DNA of 64,000 bases from the NCBI GenBank assembly GCA_965267245.1, contig OZ253939.1, positions 3,596,001 to 3,660,000 of the forward strand. Reading direction: 5' to 3'. A program made the translations under genes and the position numbers. The notes beneath the pieces are model-generated. The model was not told the DNA's origin. It made no database searches and saw only the letters and a program-made list of their open reading frames with translations. Below are positions 1 to 8,391 of this stretch, piece after piece (the stretch's first letter is position 1; each line of letters begins with the position of its first letter). The stretch comes from JANSWY01 sp965267245. Lineage in GTDB: Bacteria > Bacteroidota > Bacteroidia > Cytophagales > Cyclobacteriaceae.

Positions 1-55
1 TTTCCAGGGCAATCAGTTCATCTGACGTAAGATTTTTAGTAACAGTTTGATCCAT
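1..55 (-). CDS. N-terminus of an unidentified protein, cut by the left edge
   Basis: An ATG on the minus strand at 55-53 opens a frame that stays open to the edge and reads MDQTVTKNLTSDELIALE. Only 18 residues are visible, too few to name a family. It could also be a chance frame, but the composition is ordinary coding. Confidence 0.45.
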   Translation of the reverse strand, partial: MDQTVTKNLTSDELIALE

Positions 56-485
56 GAGTCATGTTGTTTAATCGTGAATAATTTGAACTGCACTCATCAC
101 GGAGAGTAGCCATCCTTTCCTCGTTATGCTGGAGAGAAATCACCCGGACCTCAAAGATACAAGAGATTAAGAAGAAGCAAGATTTTTCACCTGATAAATT
201 CACTACTTCTAGTGATTAGGATTGAATACAAACAGGGCCTCAGTCTCCAAATTTGTCTGTTTTCCCGCATCCCATCGCTTTTTGCGAACCACACTACCTT
301 CCTCGTGGTGGCACCAGCCGGCAAGTCACACTACCCATTTCGGTCTGGATGCTTCACCTTGATGCCAATCATTATTACTGACTCCAGTGCTTATTTAGTG
401 TAGCGTAATGAGTTCGTCATTATCGTGAGAAGCACACAACTACGCATGTGCAATGCTGGCTAGTGGTCAGCCTGAACTAATGTAG
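56..485. other. 430-base gap without a convincing gene
   Basis: This stretch lies between the left-edge gene and the membrane-protein gene that ends at 486. One open frame on the plus strand (212-403) has no recognisable content and I do not accept it. Near the right side (402-458) is one copy of a repeat that recurs at 1299-1352. A weaker relative, sharing GAACTGCA and a following ATCACGGAGAGTAGC, is at about 83-110. I see no tRNA or known riboswitch. Confidence 0.5.
402..458. repeat. Imperfect direct repeat, left copy
   Basis: About 56 bases, starting AGCGTAATGAG and continuing with TTATCGTGAGAAGC and GCATGTGCAATG, match 1299-1352 with a few substitutions and single-base gaps. The two copies are in the same orientation and bracket one gene (486-1208). 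The origin is unknown. A mobile cassette border or a dispersed intergenic repeat are both possible. Confidence 0.6.
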
Positions 486-1208
486 CTACCTACAACTCTC
501 GAGCTCCGTTATACTCGCTTTATAACTTCCTAGGAGTGTATTTTCGTAACCCAATAATAGTTTTAATTCCATGTGCAATTGATTATAATAATCCCGATTA
601 TCAGGGTAATTATCACGGTTGGCAAGCACATGAAAGACCCTTTTTTCCTGATTTAAAAGTTCCACGGTGAGTTTGTCCATCTTCTCCAGGTACACCAGGC
701 AATTGAAGTCGTAGGAAATGATCAATCCACTGCTTTTAATGGTCTCCCAAACCAAATTGGTAAGGTTCAGATAGGAAAAATTGAAATTTACGTTGACTTC
801 ACCCTGGTAATGGAACCTGCCATCTCCCATTTTGGTGGAGTCTTTGATCTCCAAAACACCAGGGTATTTGTTCTTAAAAAGCTGCATGCTATCGGGAGTG
901 GTGATTACACGGTTTTCTGCATCCACATGATTGGATCTAAATTCAAAGACAGCCAACATCACTTCATGCTTTTCTATATTTTCCTCAATGCTTTTTCGGT
1001 TATTTTCTATTTCCTGGAACAAGTTTTTTGTGGCAATAGACTTTTGGTTGTTCAATTTGATAGATGATACCATTTCATTGAGGTAAAGCGCAATAAAAAC
1101 CCCAATCAATGTAGCCGAAACAGTTATTACCCAATTGTTTTTGAGAAATTTCCAGTTCAATTTGTTAGCCTTTTTAGTCATAATGGTCAGAGTTAGTTCA
1201 TCACCCAT
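486..1208 (-). CDS. Single-span membrane protein of unknown function
   Basis: The protein has up to 240 residues. A basic N-terminus (MTKKANKLNWKFLKNNW) is followed by one hydrophobic segment (VITVSATLIGVFIALYLNE) and then a mostly hydrophilic, helical domain with little recognisable sequence. The architecture resembles DUF6090-like Bacteroidota proteins, but this is a loose resemblance. The first ATG (1208) would add MGDELTLTI. The ATG at 1181, giving MTKKANK, is a better start because it puts the basic stretch directly before the membrane helix. The gene lies alone between two direct repeats (402-458 and 1299-1352), which suggests it may have arrived as a unit. Confidence 0.65.
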   Translation of the reverse strand: MGDELTLTIMTKKANKLNWKFLKNNWVITVSATLIGVFIALYLNEMVSSIKLNNQKSIATKNLFQEIENNRKSIEENIEKHEVMLAVFEFRSNHVDAENRVITTPDSMQLFKNKYPGVLEIKDSTKMGDGRFHYQGEVNVNFNFSYLNLTNLVWETIKSSGLIISYDFNCLVYLEKMDKLTVELLNQEKRVFHVLANRDNYPDNRDYYNQLHMELKLLLGYENTLLGSYKASITELESCR

Positions 1209-1298
1209 TTAATTACTTGCCCAAGGTGATGTAAATATAAAAATGCTATGGCAAACAAATTTCAATCCAAAATATAACGCTAACACTCAATTTGCAAA

Positions 1299-1352
1299 GC
1301 GTAATGAGAACTGCATTTATCGTGAGAAGCTCAAACTAGCATATGCAATGTT
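1299..1352. repeat. Imperfect direct repeat, right copy
   Basis: This copy begins AGCGTAATGAG and has TTATCGTGAGAAGC and GCATATGCAATG at matching positions to 402-458. It lies just upstream of the membrane-protein gene that it helps bracket. A fainter match (GCAGTATCATTATGGTGAGAG) occurs at about 10474-10494, next to a broken AraC gene. Confidence 0.6.
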
Positions 1353-1406
1353 GTGCATACCATGAAAATTTCAATCTCAATTTGTTCAGTTTGTTCAGAT
1401 GCACCA

Positions 1407-1799
1407 CTAAAATTTACCAATCCTAACCCTCCAATAAATCCAATTGATATGGAACACAACAAAGATGAACAGTGTAAGTAATACCCAGATCGCATCACCC
1501 TGACCTCCTTCCAGAAAAGACCACCCGATACCAATTATGGCAGTGGCAGACCAAATGATTTTCAGATTCAACATGGCTCTAAATGTATCGGTGCAGGCAT
1601 TGCGCCCTAGCAGCGATTCAATACCGATTCCAAAAAAGGCAGCCCCTACTATTCTGGTCATGAAAGTATCTACAGATGTCCAGCCCAGAAGACCTAAAAT
1701 AAATTCAGGAAAAAAGAATAGCGGAATAGCTGCGATCATATCGATGATAAAGTGAATCACAAACCATCGCTTCAGTGCTGTGGGTACGGTGTTGTTCAT
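1407..1799 (-). CDS. Small four-helix membrane protein, unknown function
   Basis: The protein has 130 residues with about four hydrophobic helices: WFVIHFIIDMIAAIPLFFF, a second around residues 48-62, a third containing IIWSATAIIGIGWSF, and a fourth containing WVLLTLFIFVVFHINWIYW. There is no signal peptide and no catalytic motif. It ends in a short basic tail (RVRIGKF). It looks like one of the small DoxX-sized integral membrane proteins, but no family can be named. It is divergent from the monooxygenase-like gene at 1907, and the 107 bases between them probably hold both promoters. Confidence 0.65.
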   Translation of the reverse strand: MNNTVPTALKRWFVIHFIIDMIAAIPLFFFPEFILGLLGWTSVDTFMTRIVGAAFFGIGIESLLGRNACTDTFRAMLNLKIIWSATAIIGIGWSFLEGGQGDAIWVLLTLFIFVVFHINWIYWRVRIGKF

Positions 1800-1906
1800 G
1801 TGTCAAAGTAAGCTATTTTGCATTTGATAATCTGCTATGCATACATATGATTACATCGAAGTTAATATACAAGACAAAAACGCAAGTAAATGTGTAATTT
1901 CAGGGC

Positions 1907-2206
1907 ATGTTTACAGTCTATTGGAAATACAAAGTAGCCTCTTCCCTTCAAGCAGAATTTGAAAAAGAATATGGTAGTGAGGGCGCCTGGTCTAAGTTAT
2001 TTAGTGGCTCAGTGGAGTACATAGGATCTAAACTCTCCAGGGACACAGCTACACCCAATATTTATCTCCTGGCAGACCAATGGACCAGTGAAAAAGCCTA
2101 CAATGAATTTCTTACAGAATATAAATCAACCTATGAAGCACTTTCCAAAAAATTTGAAGTGCTGTATGAAAGTGAGGAGAGGATGGGGACATTTATTGAA
2201 TGTTGA
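1907..2206 (+). CDS. Antibiotic-biosynthesis-monooxygenase-like small protein
   Basis: The protein has 99 residues, the usual length of the dimeric alpha/beta-barrel ABM family. It begins with a strand (FTVYWKYKVA), then a helix rich in charged residues (LQAEFEKEYGSEGAW), a strand with YIGSKLSRD, a strand with IYLLADQWTS and a helix starting SEKAYNEFL. This order of strands and helices, with the W-x-S-x-x-A-Y-x-x-F signature, is typical of the fold. Members range from quinol monooxygenases to proteins of unknown role, so a substrate cannot be given. It appears to be a single gene. Confidence 0.6.
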   Translation: MFTVYWKYKVASSLQAEFEKEYGSEGAWSKLFSGSVEYIGSKLSRDTATPNIYLLADQWTSEKAYNEFLTEYKSTYEALSKKFEVLYESEERMGTFIEC

Positions 2207-2212
2207 TGGTTT

Positions 2213-2247
2213 TCGCGGGGCATACCTTATATTATGTTTGCTTAGTT
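2213..2247 (+). promoter_or_regulatory. Possible Bacteroidota-type promoter for the secreted hydrolase
   Basis: TATGTTTG at 2233-2240 matches the Bacteroidota minus-7 consensus TAnnTTTG exactly. The minus-33 element would be only a partial match (TTTTCG just upstream of 2213). Transcription would begin near 2247, about 22 bases before the ATG at 2269. Confidence 0.35.
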
Positions 2248-2268
2248 TGATTAACCTATCTTAAACCC

Positions 2269-3084
2269 ATGAAGAACTTTTCAATATTCCTCAGCTTTTT
2301 ATCCATCAGCTTCTTTTGCCAGGCACAAAGCAAGTACCAATTGCGGGAGAACATTTCCTACTATGACCAAGCCATCAGTGACACGGATGAATACATCAGT
2401 TCAAGATGCGTACTGGACCTTTATTATCCCAAAGACTCAACAGATTTTGCCACTGTAGTATGGTTCCATGGAGGTGGGTTGAAAGCTGGCGAAAAAGAAA
2501 TACCTCATCGCCTGAAAAAGATGGGCATTGCAGTTGTGGGTGTAAATTACAGGCTGTATCCGAATGTTGGTGCTCCTAAATACATTGAAGATGCGGCTGC
2601 AGCGGTAGCATGGACTTTCAAAAACATTGAGAAATACGGTGGGGACCCTTCCAAAATATTTATCTCAGGACACTCCGCCGGGGGATACCTGGCCAGTATG
2701 GTGGGTCTGGATAAGAAATACCTGGCCACTCATAACATTGATGCCAATCAAATCGCCGGGTTGGTTCCTTTCAGTGGTCATACCATTACACATTTTACCG
2801 TGAGAGAGGAAAGAGGGATTCCGGGAACCCAGCCCATTGTGGATGACATGGCCCCACTGTTTCATGTAAGAGCAGACGCCCCACCACTGTTAATGATCAC
2901 GGGAAACCGGGAATTGGAACTCTTAGGACGGTATGAAGAAAATGCCTATATGATGCGCATGATGAAGATTGCCGGTCACCAGGATACCCGGATATTTGAA
3001 CTGGATGGCTATGGTCACGGCATGACAGAACCCGCATTTCCGTTGTTGATTGAGGAGGTGAGGAGGGTTATGGGGAACCGATGA
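2269..3084 (+). CDS. Secreted alpha/beta hydrolase (esterase/lipase type)
   Basis: The protein has 271 residues with an N-terminal signal peptide (MKNFSIFLSFLSISFFCQAQ). The hydrolase core shows the oxyanion motif HGGG in VVWFHGGGLKAGE, the NYRL segment after the second strand, GGDPSKIFISGHSAGGYLA with the nucleophile Ser in G-H-S-A-G, and a C-terminal G-Y-G-H-G that supplies the catalytic His. The acid is probably the Asp or Glu in the LLMITGNRELE region. This layout matches the BD-FAE/hormone-sensitive-lipase-like esterases. It should hydrolyse a carboxylic ester in the periplasm or outside the cell. The substrate cannot be told from sequence. Confidence 0.85.
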   Translation: MKNFSIFLSFLSISFFCQAQSKYQLRENISYYDQAISDTDEYISSRCVLDLYYPKDSTDFATVVWFHGGGLKAGEKEIPHRLKKMGIAVVGVNYRLYPNVGAPKYIEDAAAAVAWTFKNIEKYGGDPSKIFISGHSAGGYLASMVGLDKKYLATHNIDANQIAGLVPFSGHTITHFTVREERGIPGTQPIVDDMAPLFHVRADAPPLLMITGNRELELLGRYEENAYMMRMMKIAGHQDTRIFELDGYGHGMTEPAFPLLIEEVRRVMGNR

Positions 3085-3133
3085 AGATATCCCTGATGAA
3101 ATGGAATTAAAATTTTTGAATAAGTTCACTAAT

Positions 3134-3343
3134 TCATCTCAATTGCTTCCTAATTATTCTGAATAACAAATAGAAAGAAGCCGCAACTCCCAGAAAAATG
3201 GAGGGGAAAACTAGAAACGGGTAGCGGCTGGTGTGCCATCCAGGAATTAAGGTATTCGCAAAGTCCTGAAAGACAATTAGGAAAACCATTGTTAACCCAA
3301 GTGTTCCAATTAAGGCTAAGATGATTGCTATTACAAGTTTCAA
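3134..3343 (-). CDS. Small two-helix membrane protein, unknown
   Basis: The protein has 69 residues, with helix one (KLVIAIILALIGTLGLTMVF) and helix two (FLVFPSIFLGVAASFYLLF) joined by a short loop containing PGWHTSRYP, and a basic end (RIIRKQLR). The positive charges after helix two fit a membrane topology, so it is probably real. It converges on the hydrolase gene ending at 3084 and has no informative partners. Confidence 0.5.
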   Translation of the reverse strand: MKLVIAIILALIGTLGLTMVFLIVFQDFANTLIPGWHTSRYPFLVFPSIFLGVAASFYLLFRIIRKQLR

Positions 3344-3512
3344 GGTTTTGAAGGGTTATTGCTAGATCAAATCTTCTCGCTTATTCAAAGGTAATCAGCT
3401 CACTTGATTTTGAGGAACTCAATAATGGTCTATCGCGCTGGTTATTCCTAATTCATATTAGTATCCAAGGTCACAAAAAAGTATTAGCTTAGATCAGAAT
3501 TATTTTCAAGTT

Positions 3513-4874
3513 ATGAAAAAACTGATCCTACTGTTAACATTCCTGCCTACAATCCTTGCGGCACAACATGAAACCACTATCAAAAAAATCTATGATGAGT
3601 CCCTGACCAATAGCCCCATCTATAAAGACTTGTGGGTGATGTGTAAAACCATTGGCCATCGGCTATCCGGGTCTCCTCAGGCGGCAGCAGCTGTAGAATA
3701 TACCCGTCAGCTTATGGTTGATTACGGATTCGATTCGGTTTACCTGCAACCGGTGATGGTTCCTCATTGGATTAGAGGAGAAAAAGAAATTGCCCGGATT
3801 ACCAATTCTAACGATCTAGGTGTGCTGGAACTTCGTTCACTTGCCCTGGGCAATAGTGTGGGAACGGGACCGGATGGCATTCATGCCGAAGTTATTGGCC
3901 TGAACAGCATGGATGAAATTGAAACTTACGGCAGTAAGCTCAAGGACAAAATTGTTTTTATCAATGGCAAAATGGACCCAACACTGATCAATAATTTCGC
4001 AGCGTATGGAAAAGCAGTTTCTCAAAGGATACATGGTGCTTCTGATGCTGCCAAGTACGGAGCAAAAGCCCTGATTATCCGGTCAATTACCAATAGACTG
4101 GACTCTATTCCCCATACCGGCACTTTGATTTACAAACCTGACATCAAACAAATTCCTGCAGTTGCGATCAGCACGCTGGATGCAGATATTTTAATGTCTC
4201 AACTCAAAGAACAGAACAACCTAAAAGTCTTTCTAAGAACAACCTGTGAAATGAAAGGGCCGGTATTGTCCTACAATGTAATCGGTGAAATGAAAGGATC
4301 TACCTACCCTAATGAAGTGATTTCATTAGGTGGTCACCTGGACTCCTGGGATGTAGGAGATGGTGCTCACGATGATGGAGGGGGTTGTTTGCAGGCTATT
4401 GATGCGCTTTATACCTTGAAAAAATTAGGCATCAAACCCAAAAGAACTCTAAGAGCTGTCATGTGGATGAATGAAGAGAATGGTTTGAAAGGTGGCAATG
4501 AATACGCCAACCAGGCTAAAATCAATAACGAAAGACACATAGCCGCCATAGAATCTGATGCTGGTTGTTTCCAGCCACTTGGCTTTGCTACTTCAGGTGA
4601 TGATGCACAGCAGGAAAAAGTGAGGTCATGGAAAAAATACTTCACTCCTTACGGGGTTTGGAATTTTGATCAGGAAGGTGGTGGCGCAGATATTGGTCCT
4701 CTAAAAGATCAGGGGACATTGCTCATTGGCCTAAGACCCAACACCCAGCGTTATTTCATTTACCACCACACCGCAGCAGATGTTTTTGAAGCCGTGGACA
4801 AAAGAGAACTGGAATTAGGGGCTGCCAGCATGGCTGCATTGGTTTATTTGCTGGATAAGGAAGGATTGGATTAA
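3513..4874 (+). CDS. Secreted M28-family zinc peptidase (carboxypeptidase Q-like)
   Basis: The protein has 453 residues with a signal peptide (MKKLILLLTFLPTILAAQ). A PA-type insert domain lies around residues 120-230. The catalytic domain carries the co-catalytic zinc ligands in order: H275 in GGHLDSWD, D287 in HDDGGG, E321-E322 in WMNEENG, the Asp in IESDAG and the His pair in YHHTAAD. This is the complete M28 set, so the enzyme should be active as an aminopeptidase or dipeptidase in the periplasm. The next gene starts 13 bases after its stop, which suggests an operon with the GH92 glycosidase and the serine hydrolase, fitting breakdown of glycoprotein-type material. Confidence 0.92.
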   Translation: MKKLILLLTFLPTILAAQHETTIKKIYDESLTNSPIYKDLWVMCKTIGHRLSGSPQAAAAVEYTRQLMVDYGFDSVYLQPVMVPHWIRGEKEIARITNSNDLGVLELRSLALGNSVGTGPDGIHAEVIGLNSMDEIETYGSKLKDKIVFINGKMDPTLINNFAAYGKAVSQRIHGASDAAKYGAKALIIRSITNRLDSIPHTGTLIYKPDIKQIPAVAISTLDADILMSQLKEQNNLKVFLRTTCEMKGPVLSYNVIGEMKGSTYPNEVISLGGHLDSWDVGDGAHDDGGGCLQAIDALYTLKKLGIKPKRTLRAVMWMNEENGLKGGNEYANQAKINNERHIAAIESDAGCFQPLGFATSGDDAQQEKVRSWKKYFTPYGVWNFDQEGGGADIGPLKDQGTLLIGLRPNTQRYFIYHHTAADVFEAVDKRELELGAASMAALVYLLDKEGLD

Positions 4875-4887
4875 TTTGGTAATTCCA

Positions 4888-7209
4888 ATGAGACCATTAT
4901 TAATAATAGTAACTCTACTTGCTGTATTTAGTTGTAAGCAAAATACTGATACGCAATCTCAATATGTAGCTAATACAATTGATTTTACCCAATATGTTAA
5001 TCCATTCATTGGAACCAGTAAAATGGGCCATGTATTTCCCGGAGCAACTGCTCCATTTGGGATGGTACAACTAAGTCCTCAGACTAATTTTGAGGTTATG
5101 TTTCACGCTGATGGCTCATATAATACGGAAACTTATGAGTACTGTGCGGGCTATCAATACCGGGATACTACAATAATTGGGTTTGCCCACACCAACTTTA
5201 GTGGTACAGGCCACTCTGATCTGGGAGACTTACTTGTCATGCCCACCACAGGAGAATTAAACCTTAGTCCTCTGCCTGATGAAAAACATGAGGATGGGTT
5301 CTACTCCACCTTCTCCCATGATAATGAATCTGCAAGTCCCGGCTACTATCAGGTGTATCTCGACCGATATGACATCAATGCAGAGCTTACCGCAAGCGAA
5401 CGTGTGGGATTCCATCAATACACATTCCCAAAATCTGAGGATGCACATATCATTTTGGATATGGTCTACAATGTTTATCATCACGACAATAAAAATGTCT
5501 GGACCTTCATCCGGGTTGAAAATGATAGTTTAGTGACAGGATACCGCCAGACCAAAGGCTGGGCCAGGACGAAAAAGGTTTTCTTTGCCATGCAATTCTC
5601 AAAACCATTCAAAAGCTATGGCCATAAAAAATTCAATGAAGAAACATATGATGGGTTCTACCGAAGATTCAAACAAAATGAAAATTTTCCGGAAATGGCA
5701 GGTAAAGACCTCCGTGCATATTTCAATTTCGACACCCAACAAAATGAGACCATTGCTATAAAATTCGCTCTATCACCAACAAGCACCGCTGGCGCATTAA
5801 AAAACCTGACAACTGAGATCCCACATTGGAATTTTGAGAAGACTAGACGTGAAACTTCGGCCAAATGGAACAAAGAACTGGCGAAAATTGAAGTGGAAAC
5901 TTTGGATGAAGATGACAAAATCACTTTCTATACTGCCATGTACCACACCAATCTTTCACCCATTCTGTATGAAGATGTGGATGGCAAATACCGTGGATTA
6001 GACCAAAATATTTACAATTCGGATGGGTTTACGAATTACACAATCTTTTCATTGTGGGATACCTATCGGGCATTGCATCCATTATTTAACCTTACACAAC
6101 CAGACCGAAATAATGATATGATTAAAAGTATGCTAGCCCATCAGGAGCAAAGCGTTCATAAAATGTTACCTATCTGGAGTCACTATGCCAATGAGAACTG
6201 GTGCATGATTGGCTATCATGCTACGTCTGTAATTGCAGATGCCATGGTTAAAAATGTAGGTGACTTTGATGAGAATAAAGCATTGGAGGCTTCCAGAACC
6301 ACAGCCAATGTTCGGTATTTTGATGGATTGGGTGATTACATTGATTACCAATATGTTCCTGATGACAAGAGCCATTCTGCCGTCTCCAAAACGCTGGAGT
6401 ATGCCTATAACGATTGGTGCATTGCACAAATAGCAAAAAAAGTGGGGGTTTCTGAGATAGAAAATACTTTTCTGGAAAGAGCTAACTACTATCAAAATGT
6501 ATTTGACCCTACAATTGGCTTTATGCGCCCAAAACTGACAGATGGATCGTTCCGACAAGATTTTGATCCCATGGACACACATGGACAAGGGTTTATAGAG
6601 GGAAATGCCTGGAATTATGGACTGTATGTCCCACAGGATTTAGAAAAAATGATTGAACTGATGGGCGGAAAGGATCAATTCAGCTCCCATCTGGATTCAT
6701 TGTTCACCATGGAAATTGAGGACAAGTACATTGAAAAACATGAAGACATCACACGTGATGGCATCATAGGCAATTACGTTCATGGAAATGAACCTGGTCA
6801 TCATATTCCTTACTTATACAACTGGACCGGTCAGCCCGAAAAAACACAGGCAAGGGTACGAATGATCATGGATACCATGTACGGACCAACAGTGGAAGGT
6901 CTATGTGGGAATGATGATGCCGGCCAGATGAGTGCGTGGTATATTTTTAGTGCTTTGGGTTTTTATCCGGTTACTCCCGGATCACCCAATTATGCATTGG
7001 GAAGCCCGCTTGTGAAACAAGCAATCCTTCACCTGAGTAATGGAAAGACATTGACAATTGTCGCTAAGAACCAAAGCAAGGAGAATGTGTATGTAAACAA
7101 GGTCTCATTTAATGGAAAAACACTGGGTACCACCCTGTCACATCATGACATCATGAACGGAGGCGAACTCATTTTCGAAATGACCAACAGGCAACCTTCC
7201 GACGAATAA
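4888..7209 (+). CDS. GH92-family alpha-mannosidase-like lipoprotein
   Basis: About 773 residues. A TTG at 4876 is in frame, but the ATG at 4888 gives a clean lipoprotein signal (MRPLLIIVTLLAVFSCKQ), so I choose it. GH92 hallmarks are YVNPFIGT followed by GHVFPGATAPFGMVQLSP, the FAHTNFSGTGHSDLGD segment, SLWDTYRALHPL, HGNEPGHHIPYLYNW and GNDDAGQMSAWY with its acidic residues, and a C-terminal beta domain (LSNGKTLTIVAKN). Known GH92 enzymes are calcium-dependent exo-mannosidases, most of which act on alpha-mannosides of N-glycans or yeast mannan. The lipoprotein signal suggests anchoring in the envelope. It is transcribed with the M28 peptidase upstream and the serine hydrolase downstream. There is no SusC/SusD pair, so this is not a classical polysaccharide utilization locus. 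Confidence 0.92.
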   Translation: MRPLLIIVTLLAVFSCKQNTDTQSQYVANTIDFTQYVNPFIGTSKMGHVFPGATAPFGMVQLSPQTNFEVMFHADGSYNTETYEYCAGYQYRDTTIIGFAHTNFSGTGHSDLGDLLVMPTTGELNLSPLPDEKHEDGFYSTFSHDNESASPGYYQVYLDRYDINAELTASERVGFHQYTFPKSEDAHIILDMVYNVYHHDNKNVWTFIRVENDSLVTGYRQTKGWARTKKVFFAMQFSKPFKSYGHKKFNEETYDGFYRRFKQNENFPEMAGKDLRAYFNFDTQQNETIAIKFALSPTSTAGALKNLTTEIPHWNFEKTRRETSAKWNKELAKIEVETLDEDDKITFYTAMYHTNLSPILYEDVDGKYRGLDQNIYNSDGFTNYTIFSLWDTYRALHPLFNLTQPDRNNDMIKSMLAHQEQSVHKMLPIWSHYANENWCMIGYHATSVIADAMVKNVGDFDENKALEASRTTANVRYFDGLGDYIDYQYVPDDKSHSAVSKTLEYAYNDWCIAQIAKKVGVSEIENTFLERANYYQNVFDPTIGFMRPKLTDGSFRQDFDPMDTHGQGFIEGNAWNYGLYVPQDLEKMIELMGGKDQFSSHLDSLFTMEIEDKYIEKHEDITRDGIIGNYVHGNEPGHHIPYLYNWTGQPEKTQARVRMIMDTMYGPTVEGLCGNDDAGQMSAWYIFSALGFYPVTPGSPNYALGSPLVKQAILHLSNGKTLTIVAKNQSKENVYVNKVSFNGKTLGTTLSHHDIMNGGELIFEMTNRQPSDE

Positions 7210-7235
7210 GGAAATTATTCTGGTAAACTTGATCC

Positions 7236-8330
7236 ATGCCACACAAATTCAAAAAGTCCATACTACACGTCCTTATAATGACTGTCATTTCCAGTCACCC
7301 CTTATTTAGTCAATATCAGTACACAACACCGGAAACCCTGGATGATAGCTGGCAGACGACCGATATTAGAATTTTCGCAAAAGACACAACCAGGCTCTAC
7401 AAAATGATGAACCAACTCAACCAGGTTGATCATAAACTCCACAGCATGCTTCTGATTAAGGACAATCAACTGCTTTTGGAAGAATACTTCAGTGACTATG
7501 ACCTTCATCAACAACATGATCTCCGATCAGCGTCCAAAAGTATTACCTCAATCCTGCTGGGAATCGCCATTGACAAAGGATACATCGACAACATTAATGA
7601 CCCCATTACAAAGTACCTGAAAGAACCTGTTCCTCAAAAAAACAAGAGTCTGGAAAAGGATCAAATAACTATCAAACACCTGGTCACCATGTCTTCTGGT
7701 TTAGACTGCAATGACTGGGACAAATCTTCCCTGGGACAGGAAGACAAGGTGTATAAAAAGAAAGACTGGCTCCAGTATTTTGTGGACTTGCCAATGGTAA
7801 ATACACCTGGTGATATTGCACAGTACTGTACAATGGGACAAATACTCGCTACTGAAATCATCTCCCAGACTTCCGGAATGTCTATCGACGAATTTTGCAG
7901 CCAATTCTTGTTTGAGCCAATGGAAATAACCAATGTGAGCTGGGGACATACGTCCAATAAAAATGTAATTCCCTCAGCCAAAAGATTGTACATGACACCA
8001 CGAGACATGGCTAAGATTGGCCAGCTTATACTAGATAAGGGCAAATGGGAGGGAAATCAGCTTGTTTCTGAAAATTGGGTCAATCAATCCACTTCACCAC
8101 ATGTAAAAATAACTGGTGTGGATTATGGTTTTTTATGGTGGAGCATACCTGTGAAAATTGATTTCGAGATCTATCAATGCATTGCGGCAACAGGTAATGG
8201 TGGGCAATATATTATGACTTTTCCAGCACTTGATGTGGTAGCAGTCTTTACAGGTGGAGCCTACAATTCTCAGGATGACAAGCTTCCATTTAAGATCATT
8301 CAAGATGTATTATTGCCGGCAATTAAATAG
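7236..8330 (+). CDS. Secreted serine hydrolase, class C beta-lactamase fold
   Basis: The protein has 364 residues with a signal peptide ending near SSHPLFSQ. The SxxK nucleophile motif is S-A-S-K in LRSASKSITSILLG. The second motif keeps the Tyr (AQYCTMGQILA) where the family usually has Y-S-N, so the last position is altered. The third motif region is ATGNGGQYI, replacing the usual H/K-x-G. These features fit the serine-hydrolase/esterase branch (EstB- or 6-aminohexanoate-dimer-hydrolase-like) rather than a true beta-lactamase. It starts 26 bases after the GH92 stop and probably completes that operon. Substrate unknown. Confidence 0.85.
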   Translation: MPHKFKKSILHVLIMTVISSHPLFSQYQYTTPETLDDSWQTTDIRIFAKDTTRLYKMMNQLNQVDHKLHSMLLIKDNQLLLEEYFSDYDLHQQHDLRSASKSITSILLGIAIDKGYIDNINDPITKYLKEPVPQKNKSLEKDQITIKHLVTMSSGLDCNDWDKSSLGQEDKVYKKKDWLQYFVDLPMVNTPGDIAQYCTMGQILATEIISQTSGMSIDEFCSQFLFEPMEITNVSWGHTSNKNVIPSAKRLYMTPRDMAKIGQLILDKGKWEGNQLVSENWVNQSTSPHVKITGVDYGFLWWSIPVKIDFEIYQCIAATGNGGQYIMTFPALDVVAVFTGGAYNSQDDKLPFKIIQDVLLPAIK

Positions 8331-8391
8331 CTTGGCCTTTAGGAGGGTATGTTACATTATCTTTATTTTGTTATAGAGTAAAGATCAGGGC

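Noticed and set aside
212..403. Plus-strand open frame of 63 residues in the left intergenic region
   Set aside because: No recognisable domain, low-complexity composition and no Shine-Dalgarno-like or promoter context; I treat it as chance.
402..1352. Integron attC-type interpretation of the direct repeats
   Set aside because: Parts of the sequence vaguely resemble R-box patterns (GTTATGC, GTTGTGC), but the consensus GTTRRRY is not met, no integrase is present and only one gene is enclosed.
1331..1534. Minus-strand frame overlapping the small membrane-protein gene
   Set aside because: It lies over the 1407-1799 gene in another frame and lacks membrane periodicity of its own, so it is a shadow.
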